Positions 25,617 through 34,150 of a stretch of 64,000 bases of DNA are shown in pieces. Numbering within the stretch: the first letter of the stretch is position 1; the number at the start of each line of letters is the position of its first letter. Below the pieces are notes generated by a model. The model saw only the letters and a program-made list of their open reading frames with translations. It was not told the origin of the DNA and did no database searches. The stretch comes from Bacteroidaceae bacterium (GTDB taxonomy: Bacteria > Bacteroidota > Bacteroidia > Bacteroidales > Bacteroidaceae): NCBI GenBank assembly GCA_017540585.1, contig JAFYAT010000088.1:54749-118748 (forward strand), given 5' to 3'. The translations under genes were made by a program, and so were the position numbers.

Positions 25617-25660
25617 AAAAAAGATATATATCTGGCAAGCGTCAGATATATATCTTTTTG
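25617..25660 (+). terminator. AT-rich hairpin with T-tract (AGATATATATCTG)
   Basis: AAAAAGATATATATCTG pairs with CAGATATATATCTTTTTG around a GCAAGCGT loop. Because the stem is flanked by A and T runs it can stop transcripts from either side. Two further ATATATATC segments follow at about 25667-25700. The rest of the gap to 25978 is AT-rich with short GCGAA(C/G) purine-rich units near 25785-25830 and nothing gene-like. Confidence 0.7.
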
Positions 25661-25978
25661 CCGTCATATATATATCCTAAAGCAGGCATATATATATCTT
25701 TTTGAAAAGACATATTGACATCTAAAAAACACTTTGTGTTTACACAATGAAAAAATAACACGAAAAAAACGACTCGAAGAAGAAGCGAACAAAAAGCGAA
25801 CAAAAGACGAAGGAAAAGCGAAGGTAACAATATGTAAGCATTTTGACGTTTTTCACGATAAAAACACAAAAACGACATCATTAGCAATTTGTAAACTCTA
25901 ATATGCATATATTATATTTCTATTTTCGGCTTTTTTTGCCCTTTTTGTTTCTCTTAGCAATTTTAATGCCGTTTTTTG

Positions 25979-26009
25979 TTTGTTATATAAAATAAATTTT
26001 ATACTTTTG
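25979..26009 (+). promoter_or_regulatory. Promoter of the Lrp/AsnC regulator
   Basis: TTTG (25979-25982), 19 bp, TACTTTTG (26002-26009): an exact match to the Bacteroidota consensus, 33 bp before the ATG. Confidence 0.85.
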
Positions 26010-26041
26010 CTTACAAACTGATAAAAAATAGCCAAAAAACA

Positions 26042-26566
26042 ATGGAAAAAATTGACAAACTTGACAAGCAGATAATGGAAATTATCTCTGCCAACGCACG
26101 AATCCCATTCAAGGATGTCGCTGCCGTATGTGGTGTGTCACGTGCAGCAATTCACCAGCGTGTACAGCGACTCGTTGATATGAACGTAATCACAGGATCT
26201 GGATACCATGTTAATCCAAAGAGTTTAGGTTACAAAACTTGCACATACGTGGGTATCAAACTCGAAAAAGGTTCTATGTATGCACAGGTTGTAGAAGAAC
26301 TTCGTCAGGTACCTGAGATAGTAGAGTGCCACTATACTACTGGTCCTTACACTATGCTCGTTAAACTCTATGCCCGCGACAACGAACAGCTTATGGATCT
26401 CCTCAATCGCAAGATTCAGGGCATTCATGGTGTTGATTCTACCGAGACACTCATCTCACTTGACCAGAGCATCAAGAAGCAGGTGCCTATCAACGTGGTT
26501 GACACAGAGGAAGTAAGCATACCTAAGACAAAGAACGAGGTATATACTGACGAAGACATAGATTGA
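26042..26566 (+). CDS. Lrp/AsnC family transcriptional regulator
   Basis: The protein has 174 residues. The N-terminal helix-turn-helix is typical (LDKQIMEIISANARIPFKDVAAVCGVSRAAIHQRVQRLVDMNVITGSG). The C-terminal RAM/ligand-binding domain follows (VEECHYTTGPYTMLVKLYARDNEQLMDLL in outline, with IQGIHGVDSTETLISLDQSIK). Family members form octamers that sense amino acids. A 25-residue acidic tail after the RAM domain (VVDTEEVSIPKTKNEVYTDEDID) is longer than usual. The gene is a single transcription unit with its own promoter and terminator, so the regulated genes are not obvious from context. Confidence 0.93.
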   Translation: MEKIDKLDKQIMEIISANARIPFKDVAAVCGVSRAAIHQRVQRLVDMNVITGSGYHVNPKSLGYKTCTYVGIKLEKGSMYAQVVEELRQVPEIVECHYTTGPYTMLVKLYARDNEQLMDLLNRKIQGIHGVDSTETLISLDQSIKKQVPINVVDTEEVSIPKTKNEVYTDEDID

Positions 26567-26646
26567 ATTAAAAATTAAGAATTCAAAATTCAGAATTCAG
26601 AATTAATTCAACTACAATAAATCAGAATTGATTCAACCATAATAAA

Positions 26647-26675
26647 AAACGGGGGCAAACGCCTCCGTTTACTAT
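26647..26675 (+). terminator. Terminator after the Lrp/AsnC gene
   Basis: AAACGGGGGC (26647-26656) pairs with GCCTCCGTTT (26661-26670) with one G-U pair around AAAC. The A-run before it also makes it usable for the convergent ribD transcript. Confidence 0.75.
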
Positions 26676-26730
26676 TTTTAAACAGTCTTGTATGTAATAG
26701 ACGTAACAAAAACTATGGATAAATAAACTG

Positions 26731-27684
26731 TCAAGGGATATACTTTTGGATGATACGTCCCATGTAATATTGTCTTTCTGTGAGTGTAGCATGGTTTAAA
26801 TGAGGTGCTGACACATTTCCTTTAATAAGAGCATCACCCGTCTCCACGTATGCAGAATCCCAAAGTCCGCTATCTATAAAAGATTGAAGCAACTGAGCCC
26901 CACCCTCAACAAGGAGGGTCTGAACACCATCACTAAATAAGCAGCTTAGCATATCTTCTACAATTCCACTCACGACCTTGCCTCCACGTGACTCTATCTC
27001 ACTTCTATCTGCATCTGATATGTTGTTTGCTGCAACATAAATCTTAGGATTATGTCCATGCCATGCACGCACATCAAGTCCAGGAGAATCAACCTTCCAT
27101 GTATTATGACCAACGAGTATTGCCTGATGCTCTGCACGACGCTTGTGGCAAACCATCTGTGTGTATGGTGTGGAGATGTGTCCATCTATGAAACCATCAG
27201 CACTCTGTGCCCATTTGAGAGTGACGAGTGGACGTTGCTTACCATGGTAGGTCATGAAACGAGTGTTGAGGGCCTTGCATTCTTCTTCAAGGACACCAAC
27301 TGTAACATCAATACCAGCATCACGAAGACGCTTGATACCCCTACCCTGAACCTGAGCGAAAGGGTCCATACATCCGACGACACATCGCTTGAAACCCTTT
27401 GACACAAGCAGTTCTGCACACGGTGGAGTCTTGCCATAATGACTACAAGGTTCAAGACTCACATATATGGTTGAATCCTTCAACAAATGTTCGTTCTCAG
27501 GTGCTACAGATGCACAGGCATTGACCTCAGCATGACCTTCGCCACAACGAACATGATAACCCTCACCGATGATACGGTCATTGTACACAATAACAGCTCC
27601 AACCATTGGATTAGGTTGGCTGTTCTGCCATCCATTCTTAGCAAGTTGAATACAACGACCTATGTATAATTCGTCTTTGTTCAT
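26731..27684 (-). CDS. ribD: Bifunctional riboflavin deaminase/reductase RibD
   Basis: The protein has 317 residues from ATG at 27684 (MNKDELYIGRCIQLAKNG). The deaminase domain carries PNPMVGAVIV, the zinc/catalytic motif GEGHAEVNA and PCSHYGKTPPCAELL (residues about 45-90). The reductase domain follows (RPLVTLKWAQSADGFI, then LLVEGGAQLLQSFI). It performs the second and third steps of riboflavin synthesis in the cytoplasm: deamination of the GTP-derived pyrimidine and reduction of its ribosyl side chain. At 317 residues the reductase part is somewhat short compared with E. coli RibD (367), which is usual in Bacteroidales. Confidence 0.95.
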   Translation of the reverse strand: MNKDELYIGRCIQLAKNGWQNSQPNPMVGAVIVYNDRIIGEGYHVRCGEGHAEVNACASVAPENEHLLKDSTIYVSLEPCSHYGKTPPCAELLVSKGFKRCVVGCMDPFAQVQGRGIKRLRDAGIDVTVGVLEEECKALNTRFMTYHGKQRPLVTLKWAQSADGFIDGHISTPYTQMVCHKRRAEHQAILVGHNTWKVDSPGLDVRAWHGHNPKIYVAANNISDADRSEIESRGGKVVSGIVEDMLSCLFSDGVQTLLVEGGAQLLQSFIDSGLWDSAYVETGDALIKGNVSAPHLNHATLTERQYYMGRIIQKYIP

Positions 27685-27779
27685 TTACAATTTCATTCTT
27701 TTAAATACAAAAGTAAGTCCTTTTTCCCACAAAACAATAAATAATTTCACAATTATTATGATTTGAGGAAAAATACCTG

Positions 27780-27787
27780 TATTTTTG
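27780..27787 (+). promoter_or_regulatory. Candidate -7 box for the predicted outer-membrane protein
   Basis: TATTTTTG, 43 bp before the ATG at 27831. The nearest TTTG is 14 bp upstream instead of 19, so the -33 element is uncertain. Confidence 0.5.
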
Positions 27788-27830
27788 CAGCGGGAAATTT
27801 ATACGGATTATAAAATACATAGTATTAAAT

Positions 27831-28679
27831 ATGAAATTTTTATCTACGATTGTTGCGTTTCTTCTTGCAACAACAGCAGTACACGCTCAGGATTACTTGT
27901 TGGAGGATGACGACTATATGTTCAACCACATGTCATTAGGATTGACAGCAGGTACGGCAGGTGTCGGACTCGACCTCGCTATGCCACTCACCAAGTATAT
28001 AACTGTACGTGCTGGAGCAACATATATGCCAACATTAAAGATGACAACAGACTTGGAACGTGTAGCGTATGAAGGAGCTAAAGGCGAAGAAGCAAAACAA
28101 GTTATTGCTCACAGTCAGGATCCAAGAATTCCACTTGAATTAGGAATAAAGAGTACTCCTAATTTCTTTAATGGTAAGTTGATGTTTGACTTCTATGCAT
28201 CACCTTCATTCCCACTTCACCTCACACTCGGTGCTTACTTCGGAAATAAACAAATAATGAAGTTTGAGAGCATAGATAACGAGGAAACATTTGCAAACGA
28301 TTACTACCAATATAACAGCCGTCTCACAAGTAAAGGTATAGAGAACTCATTCGGAGTACTGATGGGTAACTACACACTTGTTTCTGACAAAGAAGGAAAA
28401 CTTGACGCATGGATTGAGACACAATCTATCCGTCCATACGTAGGATTAGGTTGGGGAAACGCTATTTCAGAGAAAGGCATTGACTGGATGGTAGAGGCAG
28501 GTGTCATCTACTGGGGCAAACCAAACGTATATTGTAACACAACAATTGATGGCAACCCTGAGACTATCAAGCGTGAGGAAGGAGACCTCTGTGGAACAAA
28601 GGCACCAATTCTCAAGTTCCTCACTAAGTCTTCAATATATCCTGTCATCAACTTCCGCCTCAACTTTAATATGTTCTAA
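27831..28679 (+). CDS. Predicted outer-membrane beta-barrel protein (282 aa)
   Basis: A signal peptide (MKFLSTIVAFLLATTAVHAQ) is followed by alternating polar/hydrophobic strands with Gly and aromatic residues (LGLTAGTAGVGLDLAMPLTKYITVRAGATYMP, and later IRPYVGLGWGNAI, GWMVEAGVIYWG-like). The last residues (YPVINFRLNFNMF) end in Phe as outer-membrane barrels do. This fits an 8- to 12-strand OmpW/OmpA-like barrel of unknown function. The small gene at 28703 follows by 23 bp and shares the terminator, so the two are likely co-transcribed. Confidence 0.75.
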   Translation: MKFLSTIVAFLLATTAVHAQDYLLEDDDYMFNHMSLGLTAGTAGVGLDLAMPLTKYITVRAGATYMPTLKMTTDLERVAYEGAKGEEAKQVIAHSQDPRIPLELGIKSTPNFFNGKLMFDFYASPSFPLHLTLGAYFGNKQIMKFESIDNEETFANDYYQYNSRLTSKGIENSFGVLMGNYTLVSDKEGKLDAWIETQSIRPYVGLGWGNAISEKGIDWMVEAGVIYWGKPNVYCNTTIDGNPETIKREEGDLCGTKAPILKFLTKSSIYPVINFRLNFNMF

Positions 28680-28702
28680 TTTCTATTAGGAGAAAAGGAG
28701 AA

Positions 28703-28897
28703 ATGTCAGACGGAAATTTTAACAGACAGTTACTTCCAAAGACGGAACTATCGTCAGGTCTCAGAGCAGGAAAGGCGCAGATGCGTACCAAGGCAGAACA
28801 GGCGTTCGTAAGCATATTGGCAGAAGACTTTCCGCACTTAAGTGACGAACAAAGAAAACAATTAACAGATAAGTTTATGGATATGCTGAGGAAATAA
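28703..28897 (+). CDS. Small hypothetical protein (64 aa)
   Basis: The sequence is charged and mostly helical (LSSGLRAGKAQMRTKAEQAFVSILAEDFPHLSDEQRKQLTDKFMDMLRK), with no signal or membrane segment. A purine-rich AGGAGAAAAGGAGAA precedes the ATG, an unusually good ribosome-binding site for this genome. I do not recognise it. Its last codons form the left arm of the terminator, so a translating ribosome would cover the stem. Confidence 0.6.
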   Translation: MSDGNFNRQLLPKTELSSGLRAGKAQMRTKAEQAFVSILAEDFPHLSDEQRKQLTDKFMDMLRK

Positions 28898-28919
28898 CGC
28901 TTTCCTCAGCATATTTTTT
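28882..28919 (+). terminator. Terminator overlapping the end of the 64-aa gene
   Basis: TATGCTGAGGAA (28882-28893) pairs perfectly with TTCCTCAGCATA (28902-28913), followed by TTTTTT. The stop codon lies in the loop. Confidence 0.9.
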
Positions 28920-28927
28920 GTCAATTT

Positions 28928-28959
28928 TTTGTTTATTTAACGATAAAAAACTACTTTTG
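28928..28959 (+). promoter_or_regulatory. Promoter of frdCAB
   Basis: TTTG (28928-28931), 20 bp, TACTTTTG (28952-28959). The leader of about 80 nt contains a GGTGGAGTCTCCACC hairpin near 28972-28986 that could affect message stability. Confidence 0.8.
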
Positions 28960-29046
28960 CAAAATACATTGGGTGGAGTCTCCACCACAAGCGATAACAG
29001 AGAATATATAGTAATCTTATTAATAATTTAAAAAATCAAACATTTT

Positions 29047-29724
29047 ATGTGGTTATGTAACTCTTCAATCGGAAGAAAAGTTATTATGTCAGTCACAGGA
29101 TTGGCTCTTATCCTCTTCCTCACATTTCATGCATGCATGAATGTAGTTGCACTTATTAATGGAGACGCATATAACATGATTTGTGAAATGCTTGGTGCTA
29201 ACTGGTACGCTGTTGCTGCAACATGCGGACTCGCTGCACTCGTAGTAATTCACATCGTTTATGCCTTCATTCTTACAATCCAGAACAACAGGGCACGTGG
29301 TAACAACAAGTATGCTATCACAGACAAGCCAGAAAAGGTTGAGTGGGCTTCACAGAACATGCTTGCACTTGGTGTTATCATCATGCTTGGCATGATTCTT
29401 CACCTCTGGAACTTCTGGTGGAACATGATGGCTGCAGAGCTTATCCCAGGAATGGACACATTCTATGCAACTGACGGAATGCATTGGATTACTGAGACAT
29501 TCTCTAACCCAGTCTATGTGGTTCTTTACCTTATTTGGCTTTGCGCAATCTGGTTCCACCTTACTCACGGTATGTGGTCAGCAATGCAGACAATGGGATT
29601 GTCAGGTCGTGTATGGTTCAACAGATGGAAGCTCATCGGCCAGATCTATTCAACAATTATCATGCTCATGTTTGCAGCAGTAGTTGTTGTTAAGTACATT
29701 TGCAGCCTCGGTGTTTGTTGCTAA
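29047..29724 (+). CDS. frdC: Succinate dehydrogenase/fumarate reductase cytochrome b subunit
   Basis: The protein has 225 residues and five hydrophobic segments (about residues 13-35, 55-80, 98-120, 148-170, 190-215). Histidines that can bind heme lie in FLTFHACMN, VVIHIVYAF, LHLWNFWW and WFHLTHGMWS. This is the single-subunit diheme cytochrome b of Bacteroidota complex II, the inner-membrane anchor that passes electrons between menaquinone and FrdAB. It is the first gene of frdCAB. In anaerobic Bacteroidales the complex mainly reduces fumarate. Confidence 0.93.
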   Translation: MWLCNSSIGRKVIMSVTGLALILFLTFHACMNVVALINGDAYNMICEMLGANWYAVAATCGLAALVVIHIVYAFILTIQNNRARGNNKYAITDKPEKVEWASQNMLALGVIIMLGMILHLWNFWWNMMAAELIPGMDTFYATDGMHWITETFSNPVYVVLYLIWLCAIWFHLTHGMWSAMQTMGLSGRVWFNRWKLIGQIYSTIIMLMFAAVVVVKYICSLGVCC

Positions 29725-29823
29725 TCAAAAATAAATCAAGTTTTATTGGGTTTTATAGAATGGATAGTTAACAAGAAGGTCTAAAAAATCTAATAAACTA
29801 AAACATTAAACGATTAAAGAATT

Positions 29824-31806
29824 ATGGCAATCAATATAGATTCTAAAATTCCTGAGGGACCAGTAGCTGAGAAGTGGTCAAACTATAAGGCTCACCAGCG
29901 CTTGGTAAACCCAAAGAACAAGCTCAAGCTTGATGTTATCGTTGTAGGTACAGGTCTTGCTGGTGCATCTGCTGCCGCTTCTCTTGGTGAGATGGGCTTC
30001 AACGTGCTCAACTTCTGTATCCAGGACTCTCCACGTCGTGCACACTCTATCGCTGCACAGGGAGGTATCAACGCTGCTAAGAACTACCAGAACGATGGTG
30101 ACTCTGTTTACCGTCTCTTCTATGATACAGTAAAGGGTGGTGACTACCGTGCTCGTGAGGCTAACGTATATCGTCTCGCAGAGGTGTCTAACTCTATCAT
30201 TGACCAGTGTGTTGCTCAGGGTGTTCCTTTCGCTCGTGAATACGGTGGTACACTTGCTAACCGTTCATTCGGTGGTGCTCAGGTATCACGTACATTCTAC
30301 GCAAAGGGTCAGACTGGTCAGCAGCTCCTTCTCGGTGCTTACTCTGCACTCTCTTGTCAGGTAAACGCTGGTAAGGTAAAGCTCTACACTCGTTATGAGA
30401 TGCTCGACGTTGTTATCATCGACGGTCGTGCTCGCGGTATCATCGCTAAGAACCTTGTAACAGGTAAGCTTGAGCGTTTCTCTGCTAACGCCGTTGTTAT
30501 CGCAACTGGTGGTTACGGAAACACTTACTTCCTCTCTACTAACGCTATGGGATGTAACGTAACAGCAGCTATGTCTTGCTACCGTAAGGGCGCTTACTTC
30601 GCTAATCCATGTTACGTACAGATTCACCCAACATGTATTCCAGTTCACGGTGACAAGCAGTCTAAGCTTACTCTTATGTCTGAGTCACTCCGTAACGACG
30701 GACGTATCTGGGTACCAAAGAAGCTTGAGGATGCTAAGGCACTTCAGGCAGGTACTAAGCAGGGATATGAGATTCCAGAAGAGGATCGTGACTACTACTT
30801 GGAGCGTCGTTACCCAGCATTCGGTAACCTCGTACCACGTGACGTTGCATCACGTGCTGCCAAGGAGCGTTGCGACAAGGGCTTCGGTGTAAACAATACT
30901 GGTCTTGCGGTATTCCTCGACTTCTCTGAGTCTATCCAGCGTCTCGGTATTGACGTAGTACTCCAGCGTTACGGTAACCTCTTCGATATGTACGAGGAGA
31001 TTACAGACGTTAACCCTGGTGAGAAGCGTAAGACTGTCAATGGTGTTGACTACTACAACCCAATGATGATCTTCCCAGCTATCCACTACACAATGGGTGG
31101 TATCTGGGTTGACTACGAGCTCCAGACTTCAATCCCTGGACTCTTCGCAATCGGTGAGTGTAACTTCTCTGACCACGGTGCTAACCGTCTTGGTGCATCA
31201 GCCCTCATGCAGGGTCTTGCTGACGGTTACTTCGTACTTCCATATACAATCCAGAACTACCTCGCTGACCAGTCAATCTGGCCACGTATCTCTACTGACG
31301 CTCCTGAGTTCAAGGAGGTTGAGGATGCTACAGAGGCACGTATCCAGAAGCTCATGAACATCAAGGGTAAGCGTTCTGTTGACTCTATCCACAAGGAGCT
31401 CGGTCACATCTGCTGGGAGTACATCGGTATGGGTCGTACTAAGGAAGGACTCGAAAAGGGTATCCAGCTTATCGACGAACTCCGTAAGGAATTCGACACT
31501 AACCTCTTCATCCCAGGAACTCGTGAGGGACTCAACGTTGAGCTTGACAAGGCTATCCACCTTGATGACTTCATCACTATGGGTAAGCTCATCGCTTATG
31601 ACGCACTCTCTCGTGAGGAGTCATGTGGTGGTCACTTCCGTGAGGAGCACCAGACAGAGGAAGGTGAGGCTAAGCGTGACGATGCTAACTTCTTCTATGT
31701 AGGCTGCTGGAAGTATGAGGGTAGCGATGCTGTTGCTCCTACACTCATCAAGGAGCCACTCGAGTATGAGGCAATTAAGGTACAAACTCGTAACTACAAG
31801 AACTAA
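29824..31806 (+). CDS. frdA: Fumarate reductase/succinate dehydrogenase flavoprotein subunit
   Basis: The protein has 660 residues. The FAD-binding motif is [19 protein letters not shown] near residue 43, and covalent FAD attachment is expected at His in [11 protein letters not shown]. Substrate and catalytic regions are [58 protein letters not shown] and [17 protein letters not shown]. It interconverts fumarate and succinate on the cytoplasmic side. Codon use here and in frdB is strongly biased to a narrow set (GCT, GGT, CTC, CGT, AAG), consistent with high expression. Two bases separate its stop from frdB. Confidence 0.97.
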   Translation: MAINIDSKIPEGPVAEKWSNYKAHQRLVNPKNKLKLDVIVVGTGLAGASAAASLGEMGFNVLNFCIQDSPRRAHSIAAQGGINAAKNYQNDGDSVYRLFYDTVKGGDYRAREANVYRLAEVSNSIIDQCVAQGVPFAREYGGTLANRSFGGAQVSRTFYAKGQTGQQLLLGAYSALSCQVNAGKVKLYTRYEMLDVVIIDGRARGIIAKNLVTGKLERFSANAVVIATGGYGNTYFLSTNAMGCNVTAAMSCYRKGAYFANPCYVQIHPTCIPVHGDKQSKLTLMSESLRNDGRIWVPKKLEDAKALQAGTKQGYEIPEEDRDYYLERRYPAFGNLVPRDVASRAAKERCDKGFGVNNTGLAVFLDFSESIQRLGIDVVLQRYGNLFDMYEEITDVNPGEKRKTVNGVDYYNPMMIFPAIHYTMGGIWVDYELQTSIPGLFAIGECNFSDHGANRLGASALMQGLADGYFVLPYTIQNYLADQSIWPRISTDAPEFKEVEDATEARIQKLMNIKGKRSVDSIHKELGHICWEYIGMGRTKEGLEKGIQLIDELRKEFDTNLFIPGTREGLNVELDKAIHLDDFITMGKLIAYDALSREESCGGHFREEHQTEEGEAKRDDANFFYVGCWKYEGSDAVAPTLIKEPLEYEAIKVQTRNYKN

Positions 31807-31808
31807 TT

Positions 31809-32573
31809 ATGGCAGAGAAGGTATTAAAATCTTTCACAGTAAAATATTGGAAGCAGAATGGCCCTAAGGATGCAGGTCATTTTGAAGAGAAGGTAATGAA
31901 TGATATCCCTGGTGATACTTCATTCCTTGAGATGCTCGACATTCTTAACGAGCAGCTTATTGCAGAAGGCAAGGAGCCATTCGTATTCGACCACGACTGC
32001 CGCGAGGGTATCTGCGGTATGTGTTCACTCTACATCAATGGTACTCCACATGGTAAGACTCAGCGTGGTGCTACAACTTGTCAGCTCTACATGCGTAAGT
32101 TCAACGAAGGTGATGTTATCACAGTTGAGCCATGGCGTTCTGCTGGTTTCCCAGTTATCAAGGACTGTATGGTTGACCGTTCAGCATTCGATAAGATTAT
32201 GCAGGCTGGTGGTTACACAACTGTACGCACAGGTGCTCCACAGGATGCAAACGCTATCCTTATCCCTAAGCCAGACGCTGACGAGGCTATGGACTGCGCA
32301 AGCTGTATCGGTTGTGGTGCATGTGTAGCAGCATGTAAGAACGGTTCTGCAATGCTCTTCGTTTCATCTAAGGTATCTCAGCTTGCTCTCCTCCCACAGG
32401 GACGCGTAGAGGCTGCTAAGCGTGCTAAGGCAATGGTTGCCAAGATGGACGAACTTGGCTTCGGTAACTGTACTAACACACGTGCTTGTGAGGCTGTATG
32501 TCCTAAGTGTGAGACAATCGCTAACATCGCTCGTCTCAACCGTGAGTTCATCAAGGCTAAGCTTGCTGACTAA
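31809..32573 (+). CDS. frdB: Fumarate reductase/succinate dehydrogenase iron-sulfur subunit
   Basis: The protein has 254 residues. [2Fe-2S] ligands lie in CREGICGMCSLYING with a later TTCQLY. The [4Fe-4S] and [3Fe-4S] ligands lie in CASCIGCGACVAACKNG and CTNTRACEAVCPKCE. It carries electrons between the FAD of FrdA and the hemes of FrdC. It is the last gene of the operon and a terminator follows 27 bp later. Confidence 0.97.
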   Translation: MAEKVLKSFTVKYWKQNGPKDAGHFEEKVMNDIPGDTSFLEMLDILNEQLIAEGKEPFVFDHDCREGICGMCSLYINGTPHGKTQRGATTCQLYMRKFNEGDVITVEPWRSAGFPVIKDCMVDRSAFDKIMQAGGYTTVRTGAPQDANAILIPKPDADEAMDCASCIGCGACVAACKNGSAMLFVSSKVSQLALLPQGRVEAAKRAKAMVAKMDELGFGNCTNTRACEAVCPKCETIANIARLNREFIKAKLAD

Positions 32574-32600
32574 TAGAATCAAACATTTCTATTATATCAT

Positions 32601-32638
32601 CGCTCAGGTTACATCATGTAGCCTGAGCGATTTCTTTT
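32601..32638 (+). terminator. Terminator after frdCAB
   Basis: CGCTCAGGTTAC and GTAGCCTGAGCG form a 12-bp stem with one mismatch (32601-32629), followed by ATTTCTTTTT. Confidence 0.85.
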
Positions 32639-32730
32639 TAATAATTGTCTTTCAACCATAGACTAATGTATAATAAGGTGAAAATCTAATATATTATAGT
32701 TATTGAGTCCGACATTACGGGAAAAATGTG

Positions 32731-32738
32731 TAACTTTG
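32731..32738 (+). promoter_or_regulatory. -7 box of the pyrE transcript
   Basis: TAACTTTG followed by CAGCC, 36 bp before the pyrE ATG. I found no TTTG at the expected distance. Confidence 0.55.
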
Positions 32739-32774
32739 CAGCCAGAAATAACATTAATATAACATAAAATAATT

Positions 32775-33422
32775 ATGGCAAATTCGCTCGACAAAATTTT
32801 TGCTGCAAAGCTTCTTGAAATCAAGGCTATCAAGCTTCAGCCAGAGAATCCTTTCACTTGGGCTTCAGGATGGAAGTCACCAATGTATTGTGACAACCGT
32901 AAGGTAAATGCTTACCCTGAGGTACGTAACATCGTTAAGCTTGAACTTACACGTCTCATTCTTGAGAACTTCCCAGAAGCAGAGGCTGTGGCTGGTGTGG
33001 CAACTGGTGCAATTGCTCAGGGTGCTCTCGTTTCAGACATCCTCGGTAAGCCTTATTCATACGTTCGTAGCAAACCAAAGGATCATGGCATGGGTAACCT
33101 CATCGAAGGTGAGATTAAGCCAGGTTCAAAGGTTGTCGTAGTAGAGGACCTTATCTCTACAGGTGGTTCTTCGCTCAAGGCTGTTGAGGCTCTCCGTCAG
33201 GCAGGATGCGAGGTTGTAGGTATGGTGGCAAGCTTCACATACGGTTTCCCTGTAGCAGAAAAGGCATTTGCAGATGCAGGTGTTAAGCTCGTGACTATCT
33301 CTAACTACGAGGCTCTTACAGCCATCGCTCTTGAGACAGGTTACATTAAGGAAGAGCAGGTTCCAACACTCAAGGAGTGGCGTGCTAATCCATCAGAGTG
33401 GGGAAACGATTTGAAGAATTAA
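32775..33422 (+). CDS. pyrE: Orotate phosphoribosyltransferase
   Basis: The protein has 215 residues. The PRPP-binding motif is VVVVEDLISTGGSSLKAVE near residue 118, and the family motifs are FTWASGWKSPMYCDNRK and AGVATGAIAQGALVSDILGKPYSYVRSKPKDHGMGNLIEG. It joins orotate to PRPP to make OMP in pyrimidine synthesis. It heads a probable pyrE - SRPBCC - argH unit in which the genes are separated by repeat elements, not by terminators. Confidence 0.96.
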   Translation: MANSLDKIFAAKLLEIKAIKLQPENPFTWASGWKSPMYCDNRKVNAYPEVRNIVKLELTRLILENFPEAEAVAGVATGAIAQGALVSDILGKPYSYVRSKPKDHGMGNLIEGEIKPGSKVVVVEDLISTGGSSLKAVEALRQAGCEVVGMVASFTYGFPVAEKAFADAGVKLVTISNYEALTAIALETGYIKEEQVPTLKEWRANPSEWGNDLKN

Positions 33423-33432
33423 TAATTAAGAT

Positions 33433-33498
33433 TTAAGAATTAAGATTTAGTGAGAGCATCGTCAATGAACATTTCTTCATCTAAATCTTAATTCTTAA
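33433..33498. repeat. 18-bp perfect inverted repeat of TTAAGAATTAAGATT units
   Basis: TTAAGAATTAAGATTTAG (33433-33450) is fully complementary to CTAAATCTTAATTCTTAA (33481-33498), and outer ATTAAGA/TCTTAAT copies extend the arms. It fills the pyrE-SRPBCC gap. Confidence 0.85.
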
Positions 33499-33521
33499 TT
33501 CTTATATCTTAATTGTTTACG

Positions 33522-34001
33522 ATGGCAAAATACGAAAGTTCAGTAAAACAATTATACTATCCACAGTCAGCAGTATATGCAAAGCTGTCAGACCTCAGCA
33601 ATCTTGAGACGATACGTGACCGATTCAACGACCCTGCTGTTCAGCAGCAGTTGGTGGCATCGGGTCAGGTTCCTGCCGACAAGATAGAGCAGATTAAGGA
33701 GAAGCTTCAGACAGCACAATTCACTACAGATTCCGTATCCGTCAATGTGGATATGATTGGTGAGATAGCTATCAACATCATTAACCGTGAACCAGAGAAG
33801 TGCATCAAGTATCAGGCATCAAAGTCGCCAGTACCTGTCACTCTATGGATTCAGGTTCTTCCAACATCAGACACGACAAGCAAGATGCGTGTAACACTCG
33901 AAGCCGAGCTTAACTTCTTCATCAAACAGATGATTGGAAACAAGCTCAAGGATGGCATCGAGAAGTTTGCCGACATGCTTGCAATGATACCATATAATTA
34001 G
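33522..34001 (+). CDS. SRPBCC-like (START/polyketide cyclase fold) protein
   Basis: The protein has 159 residues from ATG at 33522 (MAKYESSVKQLYYPQSAVYAKLSDLSNLETIRDRF). An in-frame start at 33513 adds three residues. The opening pattern, a beta strand that sets VYxxLSDLxNL, and the long C-terminal helix (FIKQMIGNKLKDGIEKFADMLAMIPY) are those of the SRPBCC ligand-binding fold, common in Bacteroidales next to pyrE. There is no signal peptide, so it is cytoplasmic. The ligand is unknown. Confidence 0.78.
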   Translation: MAKYESSVKQLYYPQSAVYAKLSDLSNLETIRDRFNDPAVQQQLVASGQVPADKIEQIKEKLQTAQFTTDSVSVNVDMIGEIAINIINREPEKCIKYQASKSPVPVTLWIQVLPTSDTTSKMRVTLEAELNFFIKQMIGNKLKDGIEKFADMLAMIPYN

Positions 34002-34002
34002 C

Positions 34003-34147
34003 CCCCTAACCCCCGAAGGGGGCAGCCTCCGGGTCATAGTCAAAATACTACCATATCTTGCAATACACGGAAGGTCATGCTTGTCGGGGCTAATCAAACC
34101 ATCCACCCCCAACCGGATGGACACCCCCATTGGGGGCTGGGGGGCTT
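34003..34147. repeat. GC-rich CCCCC/GGGGG repeat between SRPBCC gene and argH
   Basis: GCCCCCTAACCCCCGAAGGGGG followed by CAGCCTCCGGGTC opens the block just after the SRPBCC stop, and CCACCCCCAAC and CCCCCATTGGGGGCTGGGGGG close it 4 bp before the argH ATG. The pieces are complementary and could form strong hairpins inside the argH leader. Confidence 0.75.
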
Positions 34148-34150
34148 CAA

